The notes beneath the pieces were generated by a model. That model ran no database searches. It had not been told where the DNA came from and saw only the letters and a program-made list of their open reading frames with translations. A DNA stretch of 64,000 nt, from positions 1-64,000 of the forward strand of contig NZ_BJTG01000011.1 of assembly GCF_013340205.1 (NCBI RefSeq). Direction: 5' to 3'. Within the stretch, counting starts at the first letter, position 1; every line of letters starts with the position of its first letter. Position numbers and translations under genes: made by a program. This document shows positions 47,989-57,182 of this stretch, piece after piece. This DNA is from Anaeromyxobacter diazotrophicus (GTDB lineage Bacteria > Myxococcota > Myxococcia > Myxococcales > Anaeromyxobacteraceae).

Positions 47989-49339
47989 GGGGCGCCCGGC
48001 GCGCAAGGCCGAGGGGGCCACGCTGGAGCTGTGCCTCGACGAGGCGCGCGCCGGCCGCCCCGCGCCCGTCTACCTCTTCGAGGGCGACGCGTACCTGGCC
48101 GGCCGGGCCGCGCGCGAGCTCGCGCAGGCGCTGGTGCCCGAGGCGCAGCGCGACCTCAACGTGGTGGAGCTCGACGCCGCGGCCTCGCCGGCCGAGGTGG
48201 CCGCCGAGCTCGCGACCCGCGGGCTGTTCTCCGGCCCGGAGGCGCGCAAGGTGGTGCTGGTGCTCGAGCCCGCCTTCCTCACCTCCAAGGAGGACGGCGG
48301 CGGCCCCTTCGCGAACGCGCGCGAGGCGTGGAAGAAGGGGCGGCAGCGCGAGGGCGCGCGCAAGCTCCTCGCGCTGGCGGCCAAGGCCGGCTGGAAGGCG
48401 GAGGCGCTCGCCGGGGACGGCGCGCCCACCGCGGCGGAGTGGAAGAAGGAGCTGGGCGTCGAGGGGGCCGACCTCGAGTTCGTGCGCGAGGCGGCGGCCT
48501 GGGCGGTGGAGAAGGAGATGAGGTCGCCGCGCGACGACGCCTCGGCGCTCGACGCGGCGCTGGCGGCGGGCCTCCCCCCCGGGCACGTGCTGGTGGTGGC
48601 CTCGGGGAAGGTGGACGGTCGCCTGCCGCTGGTGAAGAGGCTCGCCGCCGCCGGGCGGCGGGTCGCGCTCGCCATCGGGACCGAGGGCACCTGGGACGCG
48701 CAGCGGCCGGTGCTGCGCCCGGTGCTGGAGGGGCTGCTGGCGGGCACGGGAAAGACCATCGACCGCGCCGCCGAGGAGCGGCTGGCGGCCCTCGTCGGCG
48801 CCGACGCCCGCACGCTGGCGAGCGAGGTGGCGAAGCTCGTCGCCCACGCCGGCGACCGGAAGACCATCGGCGCCGCCGACGTGGACGCGCTCGTCACCCG
48901 CGTCGCCGAGGATCCGTTCTTCGCCCTCGGCAACGCCGTCGAGGCGAAGGACCTGCCCCTCGCGCTGGCGGTGCTCGACCGGAGCCTGGCCGACGGCGCG
49001 CACCCCATCATGCTGCTCGGCATGCTCGCCTCGGCCGTCCGCCGGCTGGTGGTGGAGCGCGAGCGCGGGCGCCGGGCGGCCGGGGAGCGCCGGATCGCGA
49101 GCTACGACGCCTGGCAGGCGCAGGTGCTGCCGCACATCCCCGAGGAGGAGCTCGGGTCGAAGAAGCCGTACGGGTTCTGGATGAAGTACCAGGCGGCGCA
49201 GCGGTACTCGCGCGCCGCGCTGCTGCGCGGGCTCCGCGATCTCGCGGACGCCGACCTGGCCATGAAGTCGGGCGCCGACGAGCGGCCGCTGCTCGAGCGC
49301 GCGCTGTGGCGGCTGATGGCCGCCGATACGAGAGGATGA
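47972..49339 (+). CDS. holA: DNA polymerase III delta subunit
   Basis: 455 residues from ATG 47972, which overlaps holB by 17 bases. It begins with a Lys/Arg stretch, then PVYLFEGDAYLAGRAARELA, the start of a HolA domain. LVGADARTLASEVAKLVAHAG and ADVDALVTRVAEDPFFALGNAVEAKD are strong family marks of the middle domain. The C-terminal domain (about 320-450) is helical. It is longer than the usual ~340 residues because of an insertion around 100-160 rich in Lys, Glu and Ala. Delta opens the clamp for loading. Confidence 0.9.
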   Translation: MASFGKGRPARKAEGATLELCLDEARAGRPAPVYLFEGDAYLAGRAARELAQALVPEAQRDLNVVELDAAASPAEVAAELATRGLFSGPEARKVVLVLEPAFLTSKEDGGGPFANAREAWKKGRQREGARKLLALAAKAGWKAEALAGDGAPTAAEWKKELGVEGADLEFVREAAAWAVEKEMRSPRDDASALDAALAAGLPPGHVLVVASGKVDGRLPLVKRLAAAGRRVALAIGTEGTWDAQRPVLRPVLEGLLAGTGKTIDRAAEERLAALVGADARTLASEVAKLVAHAGDRKTIGAADVDALVTRVAEDPFFALGNAVEAKDLPLALAVLDRSLADGAHPIMLLGMLASAVRRLVVERERGRRAAGERRIASYDAWQAQVLPHIPEEELGSKKPYGFWMKYQAAQRYSRAALLRGLRDLADADLAMKSGADERPLLERALWRLMAADTRG

Positions 49340-49343
49340 GGAC

Positions 49344-51452
49344 GTGAGCGAACGAATCCTGGTGACGAGCGCGCTGCCCTACGCCAACGGCAGCCCGCAC
49401 CTCGGGCACCTCGTCGAGTACATCCAGACGGACATCTACGTCCGGTTCCGGCGCGCCTGCGGGGACGACGTCACCTACGTCTGCGCCGCCGACGCGCACG
49501 GCACGCCCATCGAGGTGAACGCCGCCAAGGCGGGCGTCGCGCCCCGGGACTTCGTGGAGAAGTACCGGAAGGAGCACCACGAGGGCTACCGGGCCTTCGG
49601 GGTCGAGTTCTCGACCTTCTACACCACCGACTCGCCCGAGAACGCCAAGTGGGCGTACCGCGTCTACGACGCGCTCAAGGCGAAAGGCCTCATCTACAAG
49701 AAGTCGGTCGAGCAGCTCTACTGCGAGACCGACCGGCGCTTCCTGCCCGACCGCTTCGTGAAGGGCACCTGCCCGAAGTGCGGCACCCCCGACCAGTACG
49801 GCGACGTCTGCGAGCACTGCGGGACCACCTACGACCCGCGGGAGCTGAAGCAGCCGTACTGCGCCATCTGCCGGACGCCGCCGGTCGTGCGCGCCAGCGA
49901 CCACGCCTACGTGGACCTCAAGCGGCCCGAGGTGAAGGGGATCATCGAGGGCTGGGTCAACGCCGAGGGGCACCTCGAGCCGGCGGTGCGCGAGCAGGTG
50001 AAGGGCTGGCTCGCCGACCTGCAGGACTGGTGCATCACGCGCGACGAGCCGTACTTCGGGTTCCCGGTGAAGGACCCGGAGTTCAAGGGCAAGTACCTCT
50101 ACGTCTGGGTGGACGCGCCGATCGGCTACCTGTCCTCGGCGGAGCACTACTTCGCGGCGGAAGCACCGACCCACGAGCGGCTCGCCCCGGCCGAGTTCGA
50201 GCGGCGCTACCTGGCCGAGGGCGCGCCGACGCGGCTGGAGCACTTCATCGGCAAGGACATCCTGCGCTTCCACGCCGTCTTCTGGCCCGCCATGCTGTGG
50301 GCGACCGGCCTGAAGCGCCCGGACCGGATGCCCGTCCACGGCCACCTCACCGTGAACGGCGAGAAGATGTCGAAGTCGCGCGGGACGTTCGTCACCGCCA
50401 GCACCTACCTCGAGTCCGGGCTCGACCCGGAGCTGCTCCGCTACTACTACGCCTCGAACCTCTCGCCCGGCATCTACGACCTCGATCTGGCGCTGGAGGA
50501 GTTCAGGAACCGCGTCAACGCCGACCTGGTGAAGCGCATCGCGAACCTCGCCTCGCGCGTCCACGCGCTCGTCGCGAAGGCGGGCGGGGAGCTGGCGCGC
50601 CCGGCGGCCCCGGCGGGCGGCGAGCTCGCCGCGGCCACCGCCCGCGCGCTGGCGCAGGCGCGGCCCGCCTTCCGCGAGCTCGAGTACCGGGCGGCGCTGC
50701 GCGCCGCCAACGACCTGGCCGACCTCGGCAACAAGGCGCTCCAGGACCAGAAGCCGTGGGAGCGGCTCGAGGCGGAGGGGGCGCGGGCGCTGCTGTACGA
50801 CCTCACCAAGGCGCTCCACGGGCTGGCGGTGATGCTGGCGCCGGTCCTGCCGCGCTTCGCGGCCGGGCTGGCCGAGGCGCTCGGCGGCGTGAGCCTGGCC
50901 TGGCCCGAGGGCTTCACGCCCTTCGACGGCCAGCCGGCCCGCTTCACCGCCAAGCCGCCGCAGATCCAGCCGGTGGATGCGAAGCAGGTGGCGAAGCTCA
51001 TCGTCTCCCTGCCGGACGCGCCCGCCCCGAAGGTCGCGAAGGCGCAGAGCCCGGCCGAGACCGCCAGCAAGGCGACCGTGAAGCCCGCGGCCTCCGCCGG
51101 CGCGGCCGGGGCGCCGGCGTTCGGCGTGATCCAGTACGACGACTTCGCCAAGGTCGAGCTGCGGGTGGGCGAGGTGCAGGCGGCCGAGGCGGTGCCGAAG
51201 GCGGACAAGCTGCTCAAGCTCACCGTCGACGTGGGGGAGCCGGCGCCGCGCACCATCGTGGCGGGCATCGCCCAGGCCTACCCCGATCCGAGCGCGCTCG
51301 TCGGCCGCCGCATCGTCGTGGTGGCGAACCTGGCGCCGCGCCCGCTGCGCGGCATCACCTCGCAGGGCATGCTGCTCGCCGCCGGCGAGCCGCCCGACCT
51401 GCAGGTGGTCACCGTCGGCAAGGGGATCCCGGCGGGCACCCGCGTGAAGTGA
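49344..51452 (+). CDS. metG: Methionyl-tRNA synthetase with C-terminal tRNA-binding domain
   Basis: 702 residues from GTG 49344 (GAGGA upstream). The HIGH motif appears as HLGH in PYANGSPHLGHL, and KMSKS is exact in GEKMSKSRGTF. Zinc-knuckle Cys pairs (CPKC, CEHC, CAIC) lie at about 140-180. A C-terminal Trbp111/EMAP-like domain (about 592-702) follows a linker rich in Ala and Lys: YDDFAKVELRVGEV and LAPRPLRGITSQGMLLA. It charges tRNA-Met. It begins four bases after holA and is followed by tatD. Confidence 0.97.
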   Translation: MSERILVTSALPYANGSPHLGHLVEYIQTDIYVRFRRACGDDVTYVCAADAHGTPIEVNAAKAGVAPRDFVEKYRKEHHEGYRAFGVEFSTFYTTDSPENAKWAYRVYDALKAKGLIYKKSVEQLYCETDRRFLPDRFVKGTCPKCGTPDQYGDVCEHCGTTYDPRELKQPYCAICRTPPVVRASDHAYVDLKRPEVKGIIEGWVNAEGHLEPAVREQVKGWLADLQDWCITRDEPYFGFPVKDPEFKGKYLYVWVDAPIGYLSSAEHYFAAEAPTHERLAPAEFERRYLAEGAPTRLEHFIGKDILRFHAVFWPAMLWATGLKRPDRMPVHGHLTVNGEKMSKSRGTFVTASTYLESGLDPELLRYYYASNLSPGIYDLDLALEEFRNRVNADLVKRIANLASRVHALVAKAGGELARPAAPAGGELAAATARALAQARPAFRELEYRAALRAANDLADLGNKALQDQKPWERLEAEGARALLYDLTKALHGLAVMLAPVLPRFAAGLAEALGGVSLAWPEGFTPFDGQPARFTAKPPQIQPVDAKQVAKLIVSLPDAPAPKVAKAQSPAETASKATVKPAASAGAAGAPAFGVIQYDDFAKVELRVGEVQAAEAVPKADKLLKLTVDVGEPAPRTIVAGIAQAYPDPSALVGRRIVVVANLAPRPLRGITSQGMLLAAGEPPDLQVVTVGKGIPAGTRVK

Positions 51453-51460
51453 GCGCCGGC

Positions 51461-52243
51461 ATGCCGCACCTCATCGACAGCCACGCCCACCTGGACTTCG
51501 AGGATTACCGCGCCGACCTCGACGCGGTGATCGCCCGCGCCCGCGCCGCGGGGGTGGAGCGGGTGGTGCTCATCGGGCTGTGGCGCGCCCCCGGCGACTT
51601 CGGCAACGCGCTGGCGCTCGCGGCGGCGCAGCCGGCCACCTTCGCCGCGACGGTCGGCATCCACCCCCACGAGTGCGCCAAGGTGCCCGAGGAGGACTGG
51701 CGCGCGATGGAGGCGGCGGCCAGGGACCCGCGGGTGGTGGGGGTGGGGGAGACCGGCCTCGACTTCCACTACGACCTGTCGCCGCGCGAGGTGCAGGAGG
51801 CCTCGTTCCGCCGCTCGATCCAGGCCGCCCGCGCGGCGGGCAAGCCGGTGGTGGTGCACGTGCGCGAGGCGGACGAGGCGTGCGCGCGCGTGCTGGCCGA
51901 GGAGGGCGTGCCGCCGGCGGGCGGCGTCATCCACTGCTTCACCGGCGACTGGGCGCGCGCCCGGACCTACCTCGACCTCGGCCTCTACCTGTCGGTGGCG
52001 GGGGTGGTGACGTTCAAGGCCGCCGGCGACCTGCGCGAGGCGGTGCGCCGCGTCCCGCGCGACCGGCTGCTCGTCGAGACCGACTGCCCGTTCCTCGCCC
52101 CGGTGCCGTTCCGCGGCAAGCGGAACGAGCCGGCGCACGTGGCGCACACGGCGGCCCAGGTGGCCGAGCTGTGGGGCACCACGGTCGACGAGGTCGGGGA
52201 CGTGACGAGCGCCAACGCGCGGCGGCTGTTCAGGCTGGGGTAG
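51461..52243 (+). CDS. tatD: TatD-family metal-dependent DNase
   Basis: 260 residues from ATG 51461. GTG 51449 would overlap the metG stop (GTGA) and add four residues; either is possible. The metal ligands are clear: DSHAHLD at the start, GETGLDFHYD, VVHVREAD, IHCFTGDW and VETDCPFLAPVPFRGKRNEP. TatD enzymes are 3'-5' exodeoxyribonucleases with a TIM barrel. It follows metG, a pairing found in many bacteria. A TatD-associated radical SAM gene occurs 8 kb downstream. Confidence 0.95.
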   Translation: MPHLIDSHAHLDFEDYRADLDAVIARARAAGVERVVLIGLWRAPGDFGNALALAAAQPATFAATVGIHPHECAKVPEEDWRAMEAAARDPRVVGVGETGLDFHYDLSPREVQEASFRRSIQAARAAGKPVVVHVREADEACARVLAEEGVPPAGGVIHCFTGDWARARTYLDLGLYLSVAGVVTFKAAGDLREAVRRVPRDRLLVETDCPFLAPVPFRGKRNEPAHVAHTAAQVAELWGTTVDEVGDVTSANARRLFRLG

Positions 52244-52249
52244 GGCGGC

Positions 52250-52993
52250 CTAGCCGTCCCAGCTCCCCCACTCGTCGGCGGTGTCGGGCGGGAGCTGGCC
52301 CTTCGTGCGCTCGTGCCACTCGACCACCTCCCACCCGCGGTGCTCGGCGGCGGCGCGGAAGGGCGGCTTGGGGTTCACCACCACCGGGTTCCCGACCGCC
52401 TCGAAGAGCGGCGTGTCGGCGACCGAGTCGGAGTAGACGAAGCTCTTCGCCAGGTCGATGTCGTAGCTCTCCGCCACACGCTCGACCACCGAGCGCTTGC
52501 CGTCGCGGAAGACGACCGGCGGGACGATCTGGTCGGTGGCGCGACCGTCCACCACCCGGGTGCGCGTGCCGATGGCCACGTGGGCGCGCAGGTGCCGGCC
52601 CACCTCGTCGATGATGTACTGCGGCGAGCCGGAGGCGACCACCACCAGGTGCCCGGAGAGGAGGTGCTTGCGGATCTGGCGCACGGCGCCGGTGGTGATG
52701 CGCTTGCGCAGGTGGCGCTGGAAGCAGGCGTGCGCGTGCGCCTTGATCTCGTCGGCGCGGAGCCCCTGCTGGCAGCGCGAGCCCACCTCGACCATGTCCT
52801 GCTCGGAGAGCCGCCGGCGCGCGTACTCGTAGATGATGCGCGGGATCCGCGCCCGCATGTCGGGCCGCATGATCTTCTCGCTGTAGAGGTACCAGGTGAA
52901 GATCGTGCCGGCGTTGCCGTCGAGGAGCGAGTCGTCGACGTCGAAGATGGCGGCGGTTCGGCCGAAGGGGACCACGGGGGAGCGATTGTACAC
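52250..52993 (-). CDS. HAD-IB family phosphatase
   Basis: 247 residues. HAD motif I is FDVDDSLLDGN, motif II ASGS, and motif III YSDSVADTP, with the Lys in FRDGKRSVVE. The cap domain is the helical C1 type of the SerB/HAD-IB group. Such enzymes dephosphorylate phosphoserine, phospholipids or related compounds; the substrate here cannot be told. The start ATG 52993 is the first in frame. The gene converges on tatD with six bases between stops. Confidence 0.88.
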   Translation of the reverse strand: MYNRSPVVPFGRTAAIFDVDDSLLDGNAGTIFTWYLYSEKIMRPDMRARIPRIIYEYARRRLSEQDMVEVGSRCQQGLRADEIKAHAHACFQRHLRKRITTGAVRQIRKHLLSGHLVVVASGSPQYIIDEVGRHLRAHVAIGTRTRVVDGRATDQIVPPVVFRDGKRSVVERVAESYDIDLAKSFVYSDSVADTPLFEAVGNPVVVNPKPPFRAAAEHRGWEVVEWHERTKGQLPPDTADEWGSWDG

Positions 52994-53030
52994 GCGTGGG
53001 CGCGGCGGGGAGGAGCCCGCAGTGCGGCTC

Positions 53031-53064
53031 CTCTCCCTGGCCCTCTCCCCGGGTGGGGGAGTGG
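53031..53064. repeat. CT-rich imperfect hairpin between two leftward genes
   Basis: A CTCTCCCTGGCCCTCTCC stretch is followed by GGGTGGGGGAG, giving an imperfect G/C hairpin in the 72-base gap upstream of the HAD gene. A related GGGGAGAGGGAG tract is seen at about 470-481. Such CTCTCCC/GGGAGAG elements are often scattered in GC-rich genomes; it may help end transcription from the YhaM-like gene. Confidence 0.4.
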
Positions 53065-53065
53065 C

Positions 53066-54691
53066 CTAGTGGTTCTCCCCGGCCGGCACGTCGCCCGGCG
53101 CCGGGGTCTCGGCGACGCCCGGGGTCGCCGTGGCGGGGGCGTCGGAGGGCGGCGGCGGCTCGGTGGCCGGCGGCTGCGCCTCGGCGGGCGCGGACGCCTG
53201 GGGCTCCGGGTGCGCCTCGCCGGCGCCCTCGATCTTCTGCGCCAGCGCGGCGAAGGGGTTGTGCGTGAGCGACGGGGACGCCTTCGGGCGCGCCTGCGGG
53301 CCCTTGTCGCCCGGCAGCCGCGGCCCGGTGTACCCGCGCTTGCGGTCGCCGGGGCCTCCCGCGCCGCCGGGGCCGCCCGGGCCGCCGCGGAAGCCGCCGC
53401 CACCGCCCGGGCCGCCGTGGCCGCCGGGCGCGCCGTGCGCGCGCTCGGGCCGCGGCGGGCGCTCGGGGCGCTCCCGGCGCTCCGCCGGAGCGCCCTCCTT
53501 CGGCGCCTCCGCGCCCGCGGCCGCCTCGCCCGGCGCGGCCGCCGCGGCGGCGCGCTCGGGGCGCGGCTCGGGCCGGCGCTCCTGGCGCTTGCGTTTCTGC
53601 GCGCCCTGGCCGCCGCCGGCCGGCCGCTGCTGCGGCCCGCCCTCGCGCGGCACGTAGATGACCGGGGTCATGAGCTCCGGCGGGGGCCCCTTCTTCTCGA
53701 CCTGCGCCGTGGGGAGCGTCCCGCGCCAGATGTGCTGCTCGTACACGTTGTCGGAGCTGGTCCAGCGCCGGTTGCCGCCCTCGCGGCCCATGAGGTTGAG
53801 CCAGGAGTTCACGCGGCTGTCGAGCTCGTCGATCTCGTGCGTGAGGAGCGCCTCGAGCGTCATCGGCACCTTCGGCGAGCCGTACTCGAGGCGGCCGTGG
53901 TGGGCGAGCACGAGGTGCACGAGGTGGTGCTCGAGGTCGCGCGGCACGCCCGCGCGCCGCGCCTTGTCGTGGATCCACTGCGCGGTCATGACGAGGTGGC
54001 CGACCAGGCGGCCCTCGTCGCTGTACTCGACCTGCCGCTCGAAGGAGAGCTCGCGGATCTTGCCGAGGTCGTGCAGGAAGGCGCCGGCGACGAGCAGGTC
54101 GCGGTCGACCTGCGGGTAGTGATCGGCCAGCCGGTGGGCGAGCTTCAGGCACGAGACCGTGTGCTCGAGCAGGCCGCCCGGGTAGGCGTGGTGCACGCTC
54201 TTCGCGGCCGGCGCGCGGCGCAGCCGGCTGGCCACGTCGTCGTCCTCCAGGAAGGCGCGGACGAGCTTCTTCACGTTCTCGTCGCTCACCGCGTCGACGA
54301 GCGCGACGAGCTCCTTCCACGCCGCGTCCTCCTCCGGGCTCGGGCCGGTGCGCTCCGGCTTCTTCGGCTCCGGCGGCGGCGCCCAGACGAACTCGGCCGC
54401 CTCGAGCTGGGCGGGGTCGGCCTTCGTCACCTGCTCCAGGCGCAGCTGCGGCTTCCCCTGGAAGGCGCCGACCTGACCCTCGACCTCGACGAGGTCCTTC
54501 TCCTCGAAGATCTGGGCCAGCTCCTCGACGCGCTCGAACGCGCGCGCCTCGAGCTCGCCGGTCTTGTCGTGCAGCGTGACGGAGAGGTAAGCCTTGCCGC
54601 TCTTCGCGGTCGGGACGGCCTTGCGGGCGACGAGGAAGATGCTCTTCACCCGCTCGCCCTCCTTGACGTCCTTGACCCAGATCTTGTCCAT
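53066..54691 (-). CDS. YhaM-like 3'-5' exoribonuclease (OB-fold plus HD) with Gly-rich tail
   Basis: 541 residues. Residues 1-95 form an OB-fold (LSVTLHDKTGELEARAF, LVEVEGQVG). A Glu/Pro/Lys linker leads to an HD domain (about 165-345): HHAYPGGLLEHTVS, AGAFLHDLGKIREL, VLAHHGRLEYGSP. Both are typical of YhaM/CBF1 nucleases, which trim RNA or DNA 3' ends. The last 190 residues are unlike the family: Pro, Ala, Glu, Arg and Gly-rich, with an RKRQERRPE patch and a long run of GGP/GGX repeats near 430-455. It is likely disordered and may bind RNA. The start ATG 54691 is the family start. Confidence 0.88.
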   Translation of the reverse strand: MDKIWVKDVKEGERVKSIFLVARKAVPTAKSGKAYLSVTLHDKTGELEARAFERVEELAQIFEEKDLVEVEGQVGAFQGKPQLRLEQVTKADPAQLEAAEFVWAPPPEPKKPERTGPSPEEDAAWKELVALVDAVSDENVKKLVRAFLEDDDVASRLRRAPAAKSVHHAYPGGLLEHTVSCLKLAHRLADHYPQVDRDLLVAGAFLHDLGKIRELSFERQVEYSDEGRLVGHLVMTAQWIHDKARRAGVPRDLEHHLVHLVLAHHGRLEYGSPKVPMTLEALLTHEIDELDSRVNSWLNLMGREGGNRRWTSSDNVYEQHIWRGTLPTAQVEKKGPPPELMTPVIYVPREGGPQQRPAGGGQGAQKRKRQERRPEPRPERAAAAAAPGEAAAGAEAPKEGAPAERRERPERPPRPERAHGAPGGHGGPGGGGGFRGGPGGPGGAGGPGDRKRGYTGPRLPGDKGPQARPKASPSLTHNPFAALAQKIEGAGEAHPEPQASAPAEAQPPATEPPPPSDAPATATPGVAETPAPGDVPAGENH

Positions 54692-54741
54692 GGTCCGCGG
54701 AAGCTAGCTCAGGCGCGGCGGCGAGACAACACGGTTTCCTC

Positions 54742-54747
54742 TATGTT
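54742..54747 (+). promoter_or_regulatory. -10 box of pncA, leaderless candidate
   Basis: TATGTT at 54742-54747 lies six bases before GTG 54754 and nine before ATG 54757, so transcription should start at or next to the start codon. No -35 match is seen. Confidence 0.4.
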
Positions 54748-54753
54748 CAGGGG

Positions 54754-55398
54754 GTGATGCGCCTCGATCCCGCCCGCGACGCCCTGCTCGTGGTGGACCT
54801 CCAGCACGACTTCCTGCCGGGCGGCGCGCTCGCCGTCCCCGGCGGCGACGAGGTGGTGGCGCCCATCGCCCGGCTCGCCCCCGCCTTCCCGACGGTGGTG
54901 GCCACCCAGGACTTCCACCCGCCCGGGCACGTGTCGTTCGCGTCCGCGCACCCCGGCCATCGCCCGTACGAGTCGCTGGCGCGCCCGCAGGGCGCGCAGG
55001 AGCTGTGGCCGGATCACTGCGTCCAGGGCACGCGCGGGGCGGCCTTGCACGAGGGGCTGCCCGACCGCGCGCTCACGCTCGTGCTCCGCAAGGGCACCCG
55101 CCGCGAGGTGGACTCCTACAGCGCCTTCCGGGAGAACGCCGGACCGGACGGCCGCCGGCCCACCACCGGGCTCGCCGCGTGGCTCGAGGCGCGCGGGGTG
55201 CGGCGCGTCTTCGTGTGCGGGCTGGCGCGCGACTTCTGCGTGCGCTGGAGCGCGCTCGACGCCGCCGAGGCCGGCTTCGAGGCGTGCGTCGTCGACGATC
55301 TCACCCGCGCCGTCTTCCCCGAGCGCCGCGCCGAGGTGGACGCGGCGTTCGCCAGGGCCGGCGTGCGCCTCGTGGCCGGCCGCGAGCTCGAGCGCTGA
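54754..55398 (+). CDS. pncA: Nicotinamidase
   Basis: 214 residues; GTG 54754 and ATG 54757 are adjacent and either may serve. The catalytic Asp is in LLVVDLQHDF, metal ligands are in TQDFHPPGH, the Lys is in LRKGTRREVDSYSAF, and the nucleophilic Cys is in GLARDFCVRW. It turns nicotinamide into nicotinate for NAD salvage. The match to PncA is close throughout. It is divergent from the YhaM-like gene. Its -10 box is very close to the start codon. Confidence 0.95.
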   Translation: MMRLDPARDALLVVDLQHDFLPGGALAVPGGDEVVAPIARLAPAFPTVVATQDFHPPGHVSFASAHPGHRPYESLARPQGAQELWPDHCVQGTRGAALHEGLPDRALTLVLRKGTRREVDSYSAFRENAGPDGRRPTTGLAAWLEARGVRRVFVCGLARDFCVRWSALDAAEAGFEACVVDDLTRAVFPERRAEVDAAFARAGVRLVAGRELER

Positions 55399-55441
55399 GC
55401 GCGCACATCGCCGCACCTCGCCCCGCCCCGCGGCCACGCGA

Positions 55442-55470
55442 TTGACGGCGCCGCGCGGGCAGGGTTCGAT
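55442..55470 (+). promoter_or_regulatory. Candidate sigma-70 promoter of the HEAT/HD-GYP pair
   Basis: TTGACG at 55442-55447, a 17-base spacer and TTCGAT at 55465-55470. Transcription would start near 55477. AGGAAG follows at 55479-55484 before the GTG at 55491. Confidence 0.4.
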
Positions 55471-55490
55471 CGCCCCCAGGAAGCCCACCC

Positions 55491-57182
55491 GTGGCCCCCG
55501 TCCGCTCACCCCCCGCCGCGGTCCCCGCCGAGCGCCCGGCCGCGTCGCCCGTGGCGCAGGCCGCCGCCGGCGTGCTGCTCGCGCTCTCGCGCGCCGCCCG
55601 GAGCTTCGTGCTCTACGACGCCGGGAACGCGGTGGTGCGGCAGCTGCTCGCCGACTACCGGGACCGCGCACGCGACGCGCTCTCCGCCTTCGGCGCGCTG
55701 GCGATCGAGGTGCGCCCGTTCGAGCTGGCGGTGGCGGGCGAGGTGGTCTACCGCGAGCCCGATCGCGAGAAGTCGCTCGCGTTCCGCCTCTTCCGCGACG
55801 GCGTGCGCCGGCTCACCCTGCAGCCCTCGGTGAGCTGGGACGAGCTCCTGCAGCTGCTCCAGATCCTGGCGGTGCGCTACACCGCGGTGCGGCAGCAGGA
55901 GGAGGACATCGTCACCCTGCTGCGCAAGGCGGAGTTCGGCGGGATCACGATCGAGGCGGTGGAGGGCTTCACCCCCTCCGAGGAGAACCCCGAGCCCGAG
56001 CTCGACGAGCAGGCGCAGCGCGCCGCGCGCGCCCAGCCGCCCGCCGGCTGGGACACGCCCCTGCCCCGGCTGCCGCAGCCCGCGCCGATCGCCTTCCGCG
56101 AGGTGCCGGAGGCGGAGCTCGCCGCGCTGCGCGCGCAGGCGAGCGACGAGCAGGAGGCGGTGGCCGAGCTGGCGCTGTCGCTCGCGCGCGACCTGCTCGC
56201 CGAGGCGTCCCGCGCCGGCTGGCCGCTGCCGAACCCGGACCTCTCCGCCTTCTTCGCCGAGCTGCGCGACGCGCTCCTCGCCGACGGCGAGCTCGAGTCG
56301 CTGCGGCGGCTCATCGACCTCATCGGCGACACCGGGGGCGGCGAGCTCCGCGAGGCCACGCTGCGAGGGCTGGGCGACGCCCGCACCCTGGACCTCGTGC
56401 TCGCCTCCGTGCCGGAGGACGCCGCCCAGCTCCCGCCCGCGCTGGTGCCGTTCCTGCCGCTCCTCGGGATCGAGGCGGCGCTCGACCGGCTCCTGCCGGA
56501 CGCCGGCACGTCCGAGCCGCGGCAGCGGCTGCTGCTGCGGATCGTGCTGGCGCGCCTGCCGCGCGAGGCGGACGCGGTGCTGGCGCGCCTCTCCGCCTTC
56601 GACCCGCGCCTCGCCCGCGAGCTGGCCCGCGGCATCGTGGCGCGCGCGCCGGAGCGGGCGAGCGAGGTGGCGCGCCAGCTCCTCGGGCAGCAAGACGCCG
56701 CGCTCCGCCTGGAGGGGCTCGCCGCGCTCGAGCGCGCGTCCGGCGCCTTCCCGCTGCGCCCGGTCTGCGACCTGCTCACCGACCCGGCGTTGCCGGTGCG
56801 CGTGCGCGCCGCCGAGCTGCTCGGCCGCCACGGCGACGCGGCGGTGCTCGAGCCGCTGCGCGCGCAGCTCGAGGGCAAGCGCGAGCTCCCGCCGGAGGAG
56901 GCCGAGGCGCTGGGCCGGGCGCTGGCGCAGGTGTCGCCGATCTTCGCCGGCCGCCTCTTCGCGGGCTGGCTCGACCCGAAGGCGCGCTTCCTGCGCGGCC
57001 TGTCCGCGCAGCAGCGGACCCTGCAGTGGGCGGCGGTGGCGGGGGAGGGCGAGCTGCCGGGTCCGGAGGCGGAGGCGCTGCTCGCCGGGCTCGCCGAGCG
57101 CGGCGAGCCGGAGCTGCGGCGCCACTGCCTGGCGGTGCTGGCGCGGCGGAGGAAGGGGGCCGGGCATGCCGGTGCGCCTTGA
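55491..57182 (+). CDS. Helical-repeat (HEAT-like) protein of unknown function
   Basis: 563 residues from GTG 55491. The N-terminal 180 residues (LLALSRAARSFVLYDAGNAVVRQ onward) form a mixed domain that recurs in degraded form in the next gene. From about 215 to the end the sequence is Leu/Ala/Arg-rich helices of HEAT type, for example ALRLEGLAALERASGAFPLRPVCDLL and RVRAAELLGRHGDAAVLEPLRAQL. HEAT stacks bind partner proteins. It overlaps the HD-GYP-like gene by 17 bases, so the two proteins are probably made together and interact. Confidence 0.75.
   Translation: MAPVRSPPAAVPAERPAASPVAQAAAGVLLALSRAARSFVLYDAGNAVVRQLLADYRDRARDALSAFGALAIEVRPFELAVAGEVVYREPDREKSLAFRLFRDGVRRLTLQPSVSWDELLQLLQILAVRYTAVRQQEEDIVTLLRKAEFGGITIEAVEGFTPSEENPEPELDEQAQRAARAQPPAGWDTPLPRLPQPAPIAFREVPEAELAALRAQASDEQEAVAELALSLARDLLAEASRAGWPLPNPDLSAFFAELRDALLADGELESLRRLIDLIGDTGGGELREATLRGLGDARTLDLVLASVPEDAAQLPPALVPFLPLLGIEAALDRLLPDAGTSEPRQRLLLRIVLARLPREADAVLARLSAFDPRLARELARGIVARAPERASEVARQLLGQQDAALRLEGLAALERASGAFPLRPVCDLLTDPALPVRVRAAELLGRHGDAAVLEPLRAQLEGKRELPPEEAEALGRALAQVSPIFAGRLFAGWLDPKARFLRGLSAQQRTLQWAAVAGEGELPGPEAEALLAGLAERGEPELRRHCLAVLARRRKGAGHAGAP

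Noticed and set aside
53031-53064. Strong intrinsic terminator
   Set aside because: The hairpin is imperfect and no T-tract follows on either strand; listed as a repeat instead.
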